DNA from: Thioclava sp. JE_KL1
GTDB lineage: Bacteria > Pseudomonadota > Alphaproteobacteria > Rhodobacterales > Rhodobacteraceae
Reading direction: 5' to 3'
Length of the DNA: 64,000 nucleotides
Assembly: GCF_009296265.1 (NCBI RefSeq)
Contig: NZ_WBJS01000007.1
Span: 248,001-312,000, forward strand
Shown: piece by piece, positions 53,439 to 61,351 of the stretch
How the letters are laid out: each line of letters opens with the position of its first letter
How positions within the stretch are numbered: the first letter of the stretch is position 1
Made by a program: the position numbers and the translations under genes
The notes under the pieces: model-generated
Told to the model about the DNA's origin: nothing
The model's input: only the letters and a program-made list of their open reading frames with translations
Database searches by the model: none

Positions 53439-54699
53439 TGGAGCAGCGATCTCTACCCGGATCATGACAGTTCACCGCATCGCCCTCGATGTAGACAAGG
53501 CGCAGGACGCACTGTTTGCGCAATGCGCCGGCATCGCCCGATTCAGCTGGAACTGGGCTCTCGACCGATGGAAATCCCAATATACCGCGCATTGCGAAAA
53601 CAATTCCCTGCCCAAGCCTTCCGAGGCTGCGCTGCGACGCGAACTCAATGCCATCAAGCGGGCTGAATACCCCTGGATGCTGCATGCGCCCAAAGCGGTT
53701 CCACAGCAGGCGATCAAGAATCTTGGTGCCGCGTTCAAGGGTTTCTTCGAGGGGCGCTCCCGCTATCCCAACTTCAAAGCAAAAGACCTCTGTCGTGAGA
53801 GCTTTCGGCCGGACAATGGCCCCGGGACATTCCGTGTCGAAGGGCGACGCCTGAAACTGCCGCGCATTGGCTGGGTGTCTATGCGGGAGGCCCTGCGCTT
53901 TGGTTTCGAAATGAATCCAACCTTGAAATCCGTCACCATCTCGCGGGAGGCGGGCCGGTGGTTCGCGGCGATTGCGGTTGAGATCGATCACAGCTTTACA
54001 CCACGCCCCGAAGGAGCGGTCATCGGCGTCGATCTCGGCGTTACGGATCTGGCCACCTTGAGCGACGGCCGCAAGTTCTCCGGTTCAAAATCCCTGGGTC
54101 GCAACCTGAAGCGGCTCGCACGACTGCAGAGATCTCATGCGCGAAAACAAAAGGGCGGGAAAAATCGGGCACGGTCTCGTGCCCGGATTGCAAAGCTCCA
54201 TGCACGCATCCGCAACATCCGCCAGGATGGGTTGCACAAGCTCACGACCAAGCTGTCGCGTGAAGCCGGCACAGTGGTCATCGAGGACCTCAATGTCCGC
54301 GGCATGATGGCGAACCGGCATCTTTCCCGCGCCATTTCCGATATGGGGTTTTTCGAGTTCCGTCGGCAGCTGAGCTACAAGCTCGCACGTCTGGGCGGCA
54401 CTCTTGTTGCCGCCGACAGGTTCTTTGCATCCAGCAAAACCTGTTCGGCATGTCATACCAAAGCGGAGGTTCTTCCGCTCTCGGTCCGCTCATGGACCTG
54501 CGCCAATTGCGGCGCGCAGCACGATCGCGACATCAATGCGGCGATCAACCTCAAGAATCTGGCCGGTAGCGAGGACCTCAAGGTCCGTCCGGTGTCAGCT
54601 TGTGGAGTGGAAGGCTCTGGCGGCGGGACTGATCCTGTCGTGAAACCGGCCACGATGAAGCAGGAAAATGGACCTGATCAGAAAAGATTAGGTCCATGA
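53425..54699 (+). CDS. tnpB: TnpB RNA-guided nuclease (IS607-associated)
   Basis: Protein of 424 residues, ancestor-type relative of Cas12. All catalytic parts are intact: RuvC-I GVDLGVTDLA (D203), RuvC-II VIEDLNV (E287), RuvC-III DRDINAAINL (D369), and the zinc finger C340-x2-C343...C359-x2-C362. AAGGGGG before the ATGs at 53425/53428 supports this start; ATG 53464 is another option. It cuts DNA guided by an RNA from the element's right end. Its stop codon TGA (54697-54699) uses one base of the element and two of host DNA, if the inferred end is right. Confidence 0.92.
   Translation: MMALDGAAISTRIMTVHRIALDVDKAQDALFAQCAGIARFSWNWALDRWKSQYTAHCENNSLPKPSEAALRRELNAIKRAEYPWMLHAPKAVPQQAIKNLGAAFKGFFEGRSRYPNFKAKDLCRESFRPDNGPGTFRVEGRRLKLPRIGWVSMREALRFGFEMNPTLKSVTISREAGRWFAAIAVEIDHSFTPRPEGAVIGVDLGVTDLATLSDGRKFSGSKSLGRNLKRLARLQRSHARKQKGGKNRARSRARIAKLHARIRNIRQDGLHKLTTKLSREAGTVVIEDLNVRGMMANRHLSRAISDMGFFEFRRQLSYKLARLGGTLVAADRFFASSKTCSACHTKAEVLPLSVRSWTCANCGAQHDRDINAAINLKNLAGSEDLKVRPVSACGVEGSGGGTDPVVKPATMKQENGPDQKRLGP
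54560..54697 (+). ncRNA. Probable omega RNA (right-end guide scaffold) of TnpB
   Basis: TnpB guides are made from the 3' end of tnpB and the right end of the element, and the guide is the flanking host sequence. Here the 3' part of tnpB carries several potential stems and ends with the hairpin TGGACCT/AGGTCCA right at the inferred element end. The guide would begin at 54698 inside the amidase gene. The 5' limit is a guess from related systems. Confidence 0.45.
54669..54696 (+). repeat. Right-end dyad of the IS607 element
   Basis: Perfect 7-bp arms TGGACCT and AGGTCCA with a 14-base loop, ending one base before the inferred right end. It is also the terminal stem of the presumed omega RNA. 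Confidence 0.6.
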
Positions 54700-54763
54700 A
54701 AGCGGTGCAGTTGCGCAAGAGCGGCTGGAGACGATCGCGAAAGCCTCCGAGCCCGGTCCCGGC

Positions 54764-55912
54764 GTGTCCCGGCTGCCGTTCGGTCCCGAGCACGAGGCTG
54801 CGCTGGAGATCATCGCGGGTTGGATGAATCAGGCGGACTGCACGGTTACGCGCGATGCGGCGGGCACGCTGATCGGGCGGCGCGCAGGGCCTGCGGGCGC
54901 GCCCACGCTGCTGATCGGCTCGCATCAGGACAGCGTGCGTCATGGCGGTGCGTTCGACGGGATCATGGGGGTGGCGCTGGGATGCCTTGCGCTCGAAGCG
55001 CTTGGCGATCGCGCGCTGCCGTTTGCCGTGGAGGTGCTGGCCTTCGCCGATGAGGAGGGCGTGCGTTTCCCGACCGCGCTGATCGGGCCGCGCGCGTTGG
55101 CGGGCACGCTCGACCAAGGCGTTTTCGCGATGGTGGACAAGGCGGGCGTAAGCCTCGGTGCGGCGCTCAAGGCCTTTGGTGGCGATCCAGAAGACACGGC
55201 AGCGTTGGCGTGCGACCCGGCCACGATCGCAGGCTATCTGGAGCTGCATATCGAGCAAGGCCCGGTGCTCGAAGCCGCGGACAAGCCGCTCGGCGTCGTC
55301 ACCGCGATTTCCGGGATCGAGCGGCATCGCGTCACGATCACCGGCGAGGCGGGTCATGCGGGCACCGTGTTGATGGAGATGCGCCACGACGCGCTGCTAG
55401 CAGCCTCGGATCTGGTGCGCGGCGTGCATGACATGGCGCGCGATCAAGGTATCCGGGCGACGGTCGGGCAGCTCGATGTCTCGCCCAACGTGGTCAACGC
55501 GATCCCCGCGCGGATCGATCTGACCATCGAGATCCGCGCCGCCGAAGACCCGGCCCGCACCGCGATGGGCGCGGCGCTCAGCCCGCTTTGTGCGCAGATC
55601 GCCGAGGCCACGGCGACGCAGATCGAGATTGAGAAGACCTATGCCCAACCCGCCCAAGCCTGCGATGCAGGGCTGCGAGAGGGGCTCGCCGCAGCCGTTC
55701 GCACCGCGACCGGAGCGCCCGCGCCCGAGCTGCCGTCGGGGGCGACGCATGACGCCTCCGCGATGGCCGATCTCTGCCCGATCGCAATGCTGTTTGTGCG
55801 CTGCAAAGGCGGGATCAGCCACAACCCGGCCGAATATGCGAGTGCCGGGGATATGGGGGCGGCGGTCGACGCACTGGCTGCTTTCCTATCTGGTTTTTGT
55901 TCCAACGCCTGA
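54764..55912 (+). CDS. Allantoate amidohydrolase/N-carbamoyl amidase family (M20), start removed by IS607
   Basis: Metallo-amidase of 382 residues from GTG 54764. Its frame runs back without a stop to 54698 (ESGAVAQERLETIAKASEPGPG) and then hits the IS607 element, so about 23 N-terminal residues and the start ATG (52773-52775) are cut off. Metal ligands are intact: SHQDSV, GGAFDGIMG, ADEEGVRF, HIEQGPVLE and SGATHDASAM. The family opens the amide of allantoate, ureidoglycolate or N-carbamoyl amino acids. No ribosome-binding site precedes the GTG, so expression is doubtful; it may be a recent pseudogene. Confidence 0.85.
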   Translation: MSRLPFGPEHEAALEIIAGWMNQADCTVTRDAAGTLIGRRAGPAGAPTLLIGSHQDSVRHGGAFDGIMGVALGCLALEALGDRALPFAVEVLAFADEEGVRFPTALIGPRALAGTLDQGVFAMVDKAGVSLGAALKAFGGDPEDTAALACDPATIAGYLELHIEQGPVLEAADKPLGVVTAISGIERHRVTITGEAGHAGTVLMEMRHDALLAASDLVRGVHDMARDQGIRATVGQLDVSPNVVNAIPARIDLTIEIRAAEDPARTAMGAALSPLCAQIAEATATQIEIEKTYAQPAQACDAGLREGLAAAVRTATGAPAPELPSGATHDASAMADLCPIAMLFVRCKGGISHNPAEYASAGDMGAAVDALAAFLSGFCSNA

Positions 55913-55943
55913 GGCTCGTATGGCCTTCGACTTGTCACCCCAC

Positions 55944-56138
55944 TCAGGCCTGAGCCTCGATGCGTTCGAGCCAAGCCGCGATGTCTGTCACGCTGAACGG
56001 CGCGCAATTGTTGCCCAGTAGAAGTCTTCGCGGAAAGTCGGCTCGATCTCGGTGTCTGCGATCGATTGTGGCGTGGATAACGCGGCTGATTTCGGTGACT
56101 TGATTGATAGTGTAGTAGCGGGCGGATTGTTGGTGCAT
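55944..56138 (-). CDS. AlpA-like small DNA-binding protein or remnant
   Basis: Frame of 64 residues from ATG 56138. The sequence YYTINQVTEISRVIHATIDR, then HRDRADFPRRLLLGN and FSVTDIAAWLERIEAQ matches the AlpA/MerR-like helix-turn-helix used by prophages and integrative elements. GGAG lies about 13 bases upstream of the ATG. No integrase or phage gene is near, so it may be a leftover. The rest of the 385-base gap 55913-56297 shows no other gene. Confidence 0.5.
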   Translation of the reverse strand: MHQQSARYYTINQVTEISRVIHATIDRRHRDRADFPRRLLLGNNCAPFSVTDIAAWLERIEAQA

Positions 56139-56297
56139 TGGCGTGTTTACTCCGCGCTCGCAATTCGCAGGGGCGATACGACAAGGAATGCCGCCGGCAT
56201 TACGGGGTCTGATACGATGTAGTGATAGCCATGCATGAACTACGAAATTCGTAGGAGTGTTAGGCCTCAAATTAGTGAGGCGCAGCGCCGGGGCGTT

Positions 56298-56951
56298 TCA
56301 GTGCGATGAGTCGTCGTTAAGAGCGCCCTCGAAGAAGTTTTTTACAGCAGCGCGCACAGTTGCCTCGACATCGATTTCCACGGGCATGTTGTAGACGTAT
56401 TTCCGAATAGCGATATAGAACACCGCCCCGTGTAACCCCCAGAGGAGCTCGACCTCATCAGTGTCTGGCGCGTCGCGGTCTTGCGGGTTGTGCTGGGAAG
56501 CACGCAATTCTATCGCAGCCGGCTCGATGATCTTCGTTCGAATGATATCGAGGTAGCGTTCGGTCAGGCCGTAGGACTTCAGCCCGGATGACACGAAGAT
56601 TCGAACCCAGTCATAGTCAAACACCCGTTCAGAGTATTCGATGTAGAACTGCGTAAGGCGATCCTGAAGAGAACGGTCGCCTTCGAGCACGAGCGTGTCC
56701 CAGTCCGGGTTCCAGCGCTCTAGAAAAACATGCTCGTAGACGCGTTCGATCAGTGCGTCTTTGCTTTCGAAGTGCCGGTAGATGACCGCGTGGGACACGC
56801 CCATACGCTTGGCCAATTCGCGTGTCTGGCCCTCAAACCCCGATTCGGCGAAGAACCGGACCGCCTCGCTGACGATCAGTTTTTCGCGTTCTTCCCCGCG
56901 CATGTTCTTGCGGCGCGGCCGTTGATTTTCGGTCTTTTTCTCCGAGGTCAT
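56298..56951 (-). CDS. TetR family transcriptional regulator
   Basis: Protein of 217 residues with the N-terminal TetR helix-turn-helix (TRELAKRMGVSHAVIYRHFESKDALI, given by its ends TRELAKRMGV and HFESKDALI) preceded by a basic tail, and an all-helical ligand-binding domain. It is divergent from the molybdenum hydroxylase operon; two near-identical palindromes lie in the gap, so it most likely represses that operon and itself until the substrate is present. Confidence 0.92.
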   Translation of the reverse strand: MTSEKKTENQRPRRKNMRGEEREKLIVSEAVRFFAESGFEGQTRELAKRMGVSHAVIYRHFESKDALIERVYEHVFLERWNPDWDTLVLEGDRSLQDRLTQFYIEYSERVFDYDWVRIFVSSGLKSYGLTERYLDIIRTKIIEPAAIELRASQHNPQDRDAPDTDEVELLWGLHGAVFYIAIRKYVYNMPVEIDVEATVRAAVKNFFEGALNDDSSH

Positions 56952-56997
56952 GCCTGTCTCTCTTCTCTTATCCCGAGCCTAATGCAAACCATTGTTG

Positions 56998-57011
56998 TAA
57001 CCAACTGGTCA
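56998..57011. promoter_or_regulatory. Candidate TetR operator 1
   Basis: TAACCAACTGGTCA, an imperfect 14-bp palindrome that shares 12 of 14 bases with operator 2. It lies just upstream of the -35 box of the hydroxylase operon and 47 bases from the TetR start. Confidence 0.6.
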
Positions 57012-57018
57012 TTTTTTC

Positions 57019-57049
57019 TTGACCGGTCCCAATTGTCCTGCATTATAGA
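57019..57049 (+). promoter_or_regulatory. Candidate promoter of the molybdenum hydroxylase operon
   Basis: TTGACC (57019-57024) and a -10 region ATTATAG (57042-57048) with 17-18 bases between. It lies exactly between the two 14-bp palindromes, so a bound repressor at both would cover it and the start site. Confidence 0.5.
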
Positions 57050-57051
57050 AG

Positions 57052-57065
57052 TTACCAAATGGTCA
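57052..57065. promoter_or_regulatory. Candidate TetR operator 2
   Basis: TTACCAAATGGTCA, palindromic apart from one base pair, 54 bases centre to centre from operator 1. It overlaps the expected transcription start of the hydroxylase operon, 40 bases before the first start codon. Confidence 0.6.
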
Positions 57066-57104
57066 CTTTGTAGCTGGGGAGAGCTGCGGGCCGGAGGAGG
57101 ATAA

Positions 57105-57965
57105 GTGAAATTACCATCGTTCGAATACCTGCGTGCGCGCAGTCTTGCTGAGGCATGGGCGCTCCATTCCGACGCGGGAGGCGACGCCGTCTACCTGTCG
57201 GGCGGGCACAGTGTCGTGCCCTCGATGGCGCTGCGTCTGCAGGCGCCGTCGCGGCTGATCGACATCTCGCAAATTGCCGAACTGCATGGTGTCGAGCTGC
57301 AGGACCAAACGCTGCGCATCGGTGCGATGACCCGTCATGCGGAGGTGCTGGCCAATCCGTTGATCGCGCGCCATGCGCCGCTGCTTTCCCGCGCTGCCCC
57401 CCATGTCGCGCACCCTGCAATTCGCAATCGTGGCACAATAGGCGGCAATCTGGCGCTTGCCGATCCGGCATCTGAATTCCCGGCTGCTGTGCTGGCCATG
57501 CGGGCGGAGCTTGAGGTCATGGGGCCCGAAGGCCAGCGCATGATCGCCGCCGACGATTTCTTTCTCGACCTTTACGAAACAGCCCTCATCCCCGGCGAAG
57601 TGCTGACCGCCATTCACGTGCCGCTCCCTCCCGAAGGACGGCTGTTCGGCTTCGACGAGATCGCGCGTCGCCGGGGCGATTACGCCATGGTGGGCGTTGC
57701 CGCACAGGCCGATATGTCCGATGGCGTGGTTTCCGATGCGTCGGTGACGCTGTTTTCAGTGGGTGTCGCCCCGACGCGCGCCACCGCGGCGCAAGACGCG
57801 CTGGAAGGCGCCCCGCTTTCTTCGGACTCCATTGCCCGCGCTCAGGCCGCCTTGGCCACCGATCTCGACCCACCCGACGATCCCGGTTTTCCGGCAGAGC
57901 GTCGCCTGCAACTCGCGCGCGTCCTTCTCGGGCGGGTGTTGACCCGGATGGAGGCTGTTCAATGA
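57105..57965 (+). CDS. Molybdenum hydroxylase FAD-binding subunit (CoxM-like)
   Basis: Flavoprotein of 286 residues, medium subunit of a xanthine dehydrogenase/CO dehydrogenase-family enzyme. FAD-contact motifs are YLSGGHSVVPSM (32-43) and TIGGNLALADP. It passes electrons from the 2Fe-2S subunit to the acceptor. It begins at GTG 57105 after a strong GGAGGAGGA. Its stop overlaps the next start by four bases. Confidence 0.92.
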   Translation: MKLPSFEYLRARSLAEAWALHSDAGGDAVYLSGGHSVVPSMALRLQAPSRLIDISQIAELHGVELQDQTLRIGAMTRHAEVLANPLIARHAPLLSRAAPHVAHPAIRNRGTIGGNLALADPASEFPAAVLAMRAELEVMGPEGQRMIAADDFFLDLYETALIPGEVLTAIHVPLPPEGRLFGFDEIARRRGDYAMVGVAAQADMSDGVVSDASVTLFSVGVAPTRATAAQDALEGAPLSSDSIARAQAALATDLDPPDDPGFPAERRLQLARVLLGRVLTRMEAVQ

Positions 57966-58450
57966 AGGTTTTGTTGAGCACGACCGTGAATGGCGAACAG
58001 GTTCAGGAAGCCGTTCTCCCCCGCACCAGTCTCGCTGATTTCTTGCGCGAGGATCTGGGCCTGACGGGCACGCATCTGGGCTGCGAAATGGGCGCCTGCG
58101 GGGCCTGTCTCGTGCTTATGGACGGCGTTCCGGTGCATGCCTGCCTCGTGCTGGCGGTGCAGGCGGAAGGTAGCACGATCGAGACGATCGAGGGGCTGAA
58201 TGAGACCGGTGCTGCGGCCGATCTTCAGGCGCATTTCCACGACCGCAACGCGCTGCAATGCGGTTTTTGCACGAATGGAATGCTGATGAGCGCGCAGGCG
58301 TTGCTGGAGGCGAACCCGGTGCCGACGCGAGACGAAATCCGCGACGCGCTGTCGGGTAATTACTGCCGCTGCACAGGCTACGAGGCCATCGTGGACGCTA
58401 TCGACACCACAGCCCGCGACCGCGCAGCCCGGACGGAGGCGGCGAAATGA
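57962..58450 (+). CDS. Molybdenum hydroxylase 2Fe-2S subunit (CoxS-like)
   Basis: Protein of 162 residues carrying two 2Fe-2S clusters: the plant-ferredoxin type CEMGACGACLVLMDG...C and the helical type CGFCTNGM...NYCRCTGY. It is the electron relay between the molybdenum site and FAD. Overlaps both neighbours by four bases, so the three subunits are made in step. Confidence 0.95.
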   Translation: MKVLLSTTVNGEQVQEAVLPRTSLADFLREDLGLTGTHLGCEMGACGACLVLMDGVPVHACLVLAVQAEGSTIETIEGLNETGAAADLQAHFHDRNALQCGFCTNGMLMSAQALLEANPVPTRDEIRDALSGNYCRCTGYEAIVDAIDTTARDRAARTEAAK

Positions 58451-60813
58451 CCCTGCATATCGGCCAGTCGCAGCGCCGCGAGAATGCGCGTCGCCACCTC
58501 GCAGGTCGGGGTCGCTTTGTCAGCGATCTCGCTCTGCCGCGCATGCTGCACGCAGTCTTCGTCCGTAGCCCGATGGCAAAGGGTCGGCTGGTCGAAATCG
58601 ACACGAGCGAAGCCGAACAATCCCCCGGCGTTGTGCGGATCCTGACAGCCGCCGAGCTGAACGCGCGTTGCAAGCCGTGGGTCGGCACGCTCGATCATTT
58701 CGCAGGCATGCAGAGCCCGCCAATGAGCATCCTCGCCGAGGAGGAAGTGCTGTGGACCGGCCAGCCGGTGGCGATGATCATCGCCAAGAGCCGGGCCGAG
58801 GCCGAGGATGCCGCCGACTTGGTGATGGTGGATATCGAGGATTCCGAGCCGGTGACCGATGGCGCTGCGGCTCTGCAGGACGGCGCGCCCTTGGCGAACA
58901 GTGGCGCGCGGGACAATCTTTGTTACGAGGCGCTGTTGGAGACGCCAGCGGTGAACGAGGCCTTTGCCGATGCCGCGCACGTGGTCGAGGCCAGTTTCAC
59001 CTTCGGCCGCCACACCGCCGTCACGCTCGAGCCGCGCGCGGTGATCGCCGATTTCGACCCGTCGAGTGGCGCGCTCACCGTGCATCACGGGACGCAGACA
59101 CCCTATCAGTTCCAGGACGTCTATGCGCGCCACTTCGGTCTGCCCGAGGGCAAGGTCCGCGTCATCGCGCCTGATGTGGGCGGCTCGTTCGGCATGAAGC
59201 TGCATGTCTATAACGAAGAGATGGGCGCCGTCGCGGCGAGCATGATCCTCGAGCGCCCGGTGCGCTACGTGGCCGACCGGCTGGAGAGCTTTCTTTCCGA
59301 CATCCACGCTCGCGATCATATCGTGAAGGGCCGCATGGCGCTGGACGCGGAGGGCAAGATCCTCGCGATGGACGTCGATGATCTGGCGCCGGTCGGCGCG
59401 GTCTCGGCCTATCCGCGCACCAGCGCTGCCGAGGGCAATCAGGTGATCCGCCTCATGGGCGCTCCCTACAACATGCCTGATTATCGCGGCCGGCTGCAGG
59501 TCGCCTTTCAGAACAAGGTGCAGACAAGCCAGTATCGCGCGGTGGGGCATCCCATCGCCTGTGCGGTGACCGAGGCGCTGGTTGAACGGGCGGCGGAGGT
59601 CACGGGCCTCGATCCGTTCGAGATCCGTGCCCGCAACCTGATTGCCGACGATGCCTATCCGCATGTCTCGGCCACCGGCTATCAGTTCGAGAAGCTCTCG
59701 CATCAGGCCAGTCTGGCCAAGCTGCGCGAGATGATGGACCCCGACGCGCTACGTGCCGATCAGGCTCGGCTGCGCGAACAGGGCATCTATCGCGGGTTCG
59801 GCATCGCCTCCTTTGTCGAGATCACCAATCCCGGCGCGGCCTTCTACGGCGTCGGCGGGGCGCGGATCTCCGCGCAGGACGGTGCAGTGGTGCGGATGAC
59901 GCCCTCTGGCGACATCCATTGTGCCATCTCGGTCACCGAGCAAGGGCAGGGCACCGAGACGATCATCGCGCAGGTGGTCGCCGATCAGCTGGGTGTTTCG
60001 CCCGAACGGGTGAGCGTCACCACGGGCGACACCGCGACCACGCCAAGCGGCGGCGCCACCTGGGCTTGCCGGGGCGCCGGCATCGGCGGCGAGACGGCGC
60101 TGCGCGCCGGACGCAAGTTGCGCGAGCGGATTTTGACTTTGGCGGGCGCGCTACTGCAGGCCGATCCGGCGACACTGCGGCTCGAAGATGGCGCGGTTGT
60201 CGATGTCGCCACGGGCGAGGCGCGCATCACGCTCGAAGAGATTGGCCGCGTCGCCACCTACCGGCCCGACACGCTGCCCGACGGGGTCGATCATTCGCTG
60301 ACCGTCGCGCATCATTTCGCGCCCTCCGGCTACCCGTTCGATTTCACCAACGGCATTCAGGGCAGTCTGGTCGAGGTCGATGTGGAGACCGGCATCGTGC
60401 GGATCCTGAAACATTGGGTCGTCGAGGATTGCGGTCGCATCATCAACCCGCTTCTGGTCGACGAACAGATCCGCGGCGGCGTCGTGCAGGGGCTTGGCCC
60501 CGCCTTCTTCGAGGAATGCCAGTACGACGCCGACGGCCAGCTCACCAACGGGTCGCTCGCCGATTATCTCGTGCCCATGGCCTGCGAGATGCCCGATATC
60601 GAAATCGCCCATATCGAGACGCCCACCGAGGACACGATCCTTGGCGCCAAGGGCGTGGGCGAAGCGGGAACCGCCGCTGCCGGCGCCGCCGCGATGAACG
60701 CGGTGAATGACGCGCTGCGCCCCTTTGGCGCACGGCTCACCCAGACACCCATGACGCCGCTGCGCATCCTTGATGCGCTCGACGCGGCCCGAAAGCAAAG
60801 GACCGATCCATGA
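58447..60813 (+). CDS. Molybdopterin-binding large subunit of a CODH/xanthine dehydrogenase-family hydroxylase, substrate unknown
   Basis: Catalytic subunit of 788 residues. Moco-binding blocks VGGSFGMK (244-251) and the catalytic glutamate of LGAKGVGEAG near the C-terminus are present. The active-site loop reads SQYRAVGHP (361-369); CO dehydrogenases have AYRCSFR (form I) or AYRGAGR (form II), so CO is an unlikely substrate. More probable is hydroxylation of an N-heterocycle or aldehyde. It is followed by a CoxG-like gene and a TRAP transporter for the substrate. Confidence 0.9.
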   Translation: MTLHIGQSQRRENARRHLAGRGRFVSDLALPRMLHAVFVRSPMAKGRLVEIDTSEAEQSPGVVRILTAAELNARCKPWVGTLDHFAGMQSPPMSILAEEEVLWTGQPVAMIIAKSRAEAEDAADLVMVDIEDSEPVTDGAAALQDGAPLANSGARDNLCYEALLETPAVNEAFADAAHVVEASFTFGRHTAVTLEPRAVIADFDPSSGALTVHHGTQTPYQFQDVYARHFGLPEGKVRVIAPDVGGSFGMKLHVYNEEMGAVAASMILERPVRYVADRLESFLSDIHARDHIVKGRMALDAEGKILAMDVDDLAPVGAVSAYPRTSAAEGNQVIRLMGAPYNMPDYRGRLQVAFQNKVQTSQYRAVGHPIACAVTEALVERAAEVTGLDPFEIRARNLIADDAYPHVSATGYQFEKLSHQASLAKLREMMDPDALRADQARLREQGIYRGFGIASFVEITNPGAAFYGVGGARISAQDGAVVRMTPSGDIHCAISVTEQGQGTETIIAQVVADQLGVSPERVSVTTGDTATTPSGGATWACRGAGIGGETALRAGRKLRERILTLAGALLQADPATLRLEDGAVVDVATGEARITLEEIGRVATYRPDTLPDGVDHSLTVAHHFAPSGYPFDFTNGIQGSLVEVDVETGIVRILKHWVVEDCGRIINPLLVDEQIRGGVVQGLGPAFFEECQYDADGQLTNGSLADYLVPMACEMPDIEIAHIETPTEDTILGAKGVGEAGTAAAGAAAMNAVNDALRPFGARLTQTPMTPLRILDALDAARKQRTDP

Positions 60814-61271
60814 AGCTTGAAGGAGAGCAGCTCCTGAGCGCCGACCCCCAGACCGTCTGGGCGGCACTCTTCGACCGTGACGTGCTGGCCGAAGCCATTC
60901 CCGGCTGCGAAAGCCTCGAACAGCTAAGCGAAACCGAATTCACTGCTGTGGTGAAGCTCAAGATCGGCCCGGTTTCGGCCCGCTTCAAGGGCGCGGTCAC
61001 GCTGAGCGATATCGTGCCCGGCCAATCCTGCACGTTGTCCGGCAAAGGCTCGGGTGGGGTCGCGGGGTTCGCCAAGGGGGCGGCGCAGGTGACGCTGGCG
61101 CCCGAGGCGGACGGCACGCGGCTTTGCTATGACGCCGATATCGCGGTGGGCGGGAAGCTCGCCTCTCTCGGCAACCGGCTGATCGGCGCCACGGCGCAGA
61201 AGCTGACCGACGCCTTTTTCACCAATTTTTCCGATGCGTTGGCCCAACCGGAGGAGGCTGGGCCGACCTGA
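60810..61271 (+). CDS. CoxG-like SRPBCC family protein
   Basis: Protein of 153 residues of the CoxG family (START-like SRPBCC fold): MKLEGEQLLSADPQTVWAAL and IPGCESLEQLSETEF are characteristic. CoxG anchors CO dehydrogenase to the membrane in Oligotropha (now Afipia); that protein has a C-terminal membrane helix, which this shorter form lacks. It overlaps the large subunit gene by four bases. Confidence 0.88.
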   Translation: MKLEGEQLLSADPQTVWAALFDRDVLAEAIPGCESLEQLSETEFTAVVKLKIGPVSARFKGAVTLSDIVPGQSCTLSGKGSGGVAGFAKGAAQVTLAPEADGTRLCYDADIAVGGKLASLGNRLIGATAQKLTDAFFTNFSDALAQPEEAGPT

Positions 61272-61351
61272 TCCGCTGGCGCGCAGCGAGGTCAGGCCAG
61301 ACACGAAAAAAAGCGCGTATAACAAGAACCATCCTTGGGAGGAGGATACTA

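Larger units (their letters stand above)
52776..54697 (+). mobile_element. IS607-family insertion sequence with tnpA and tnpB
   Basis: About 1.92 kb carrying a serine recombinase gene overlapping a tnpB gene, the IS607 layout. Ends are inferred: joining ...CTTATG (up to 52775) to GAAAGC... (from 54698) restores ATG-GAA-AGC, an intact start for the downstream amidase. This also obeys the known IS607 habit of inserting between two Gs without target duplication. The right end has the dyad TGGACCT/AGGTCCA (54669-54696). The left end holds AT-rich sequence with short dyads. One caution: a TTGACT box at 52766 that suits tnpA transcription would then be host DNA. Confidence 0.75.

Noticed and set aside
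54696-54799. ATG at 54696 as a new start for the amidase
   Set aside because: It is in a different reading frame from the amidase and meets a stop after a short run.
57105-60813. True aerobic CO dehydrogenase (coxMSL)
   Set aside because: Subunit order and CoxG neighbour fit, but the large-subunit active-site loop lacks both known CODH signatures.
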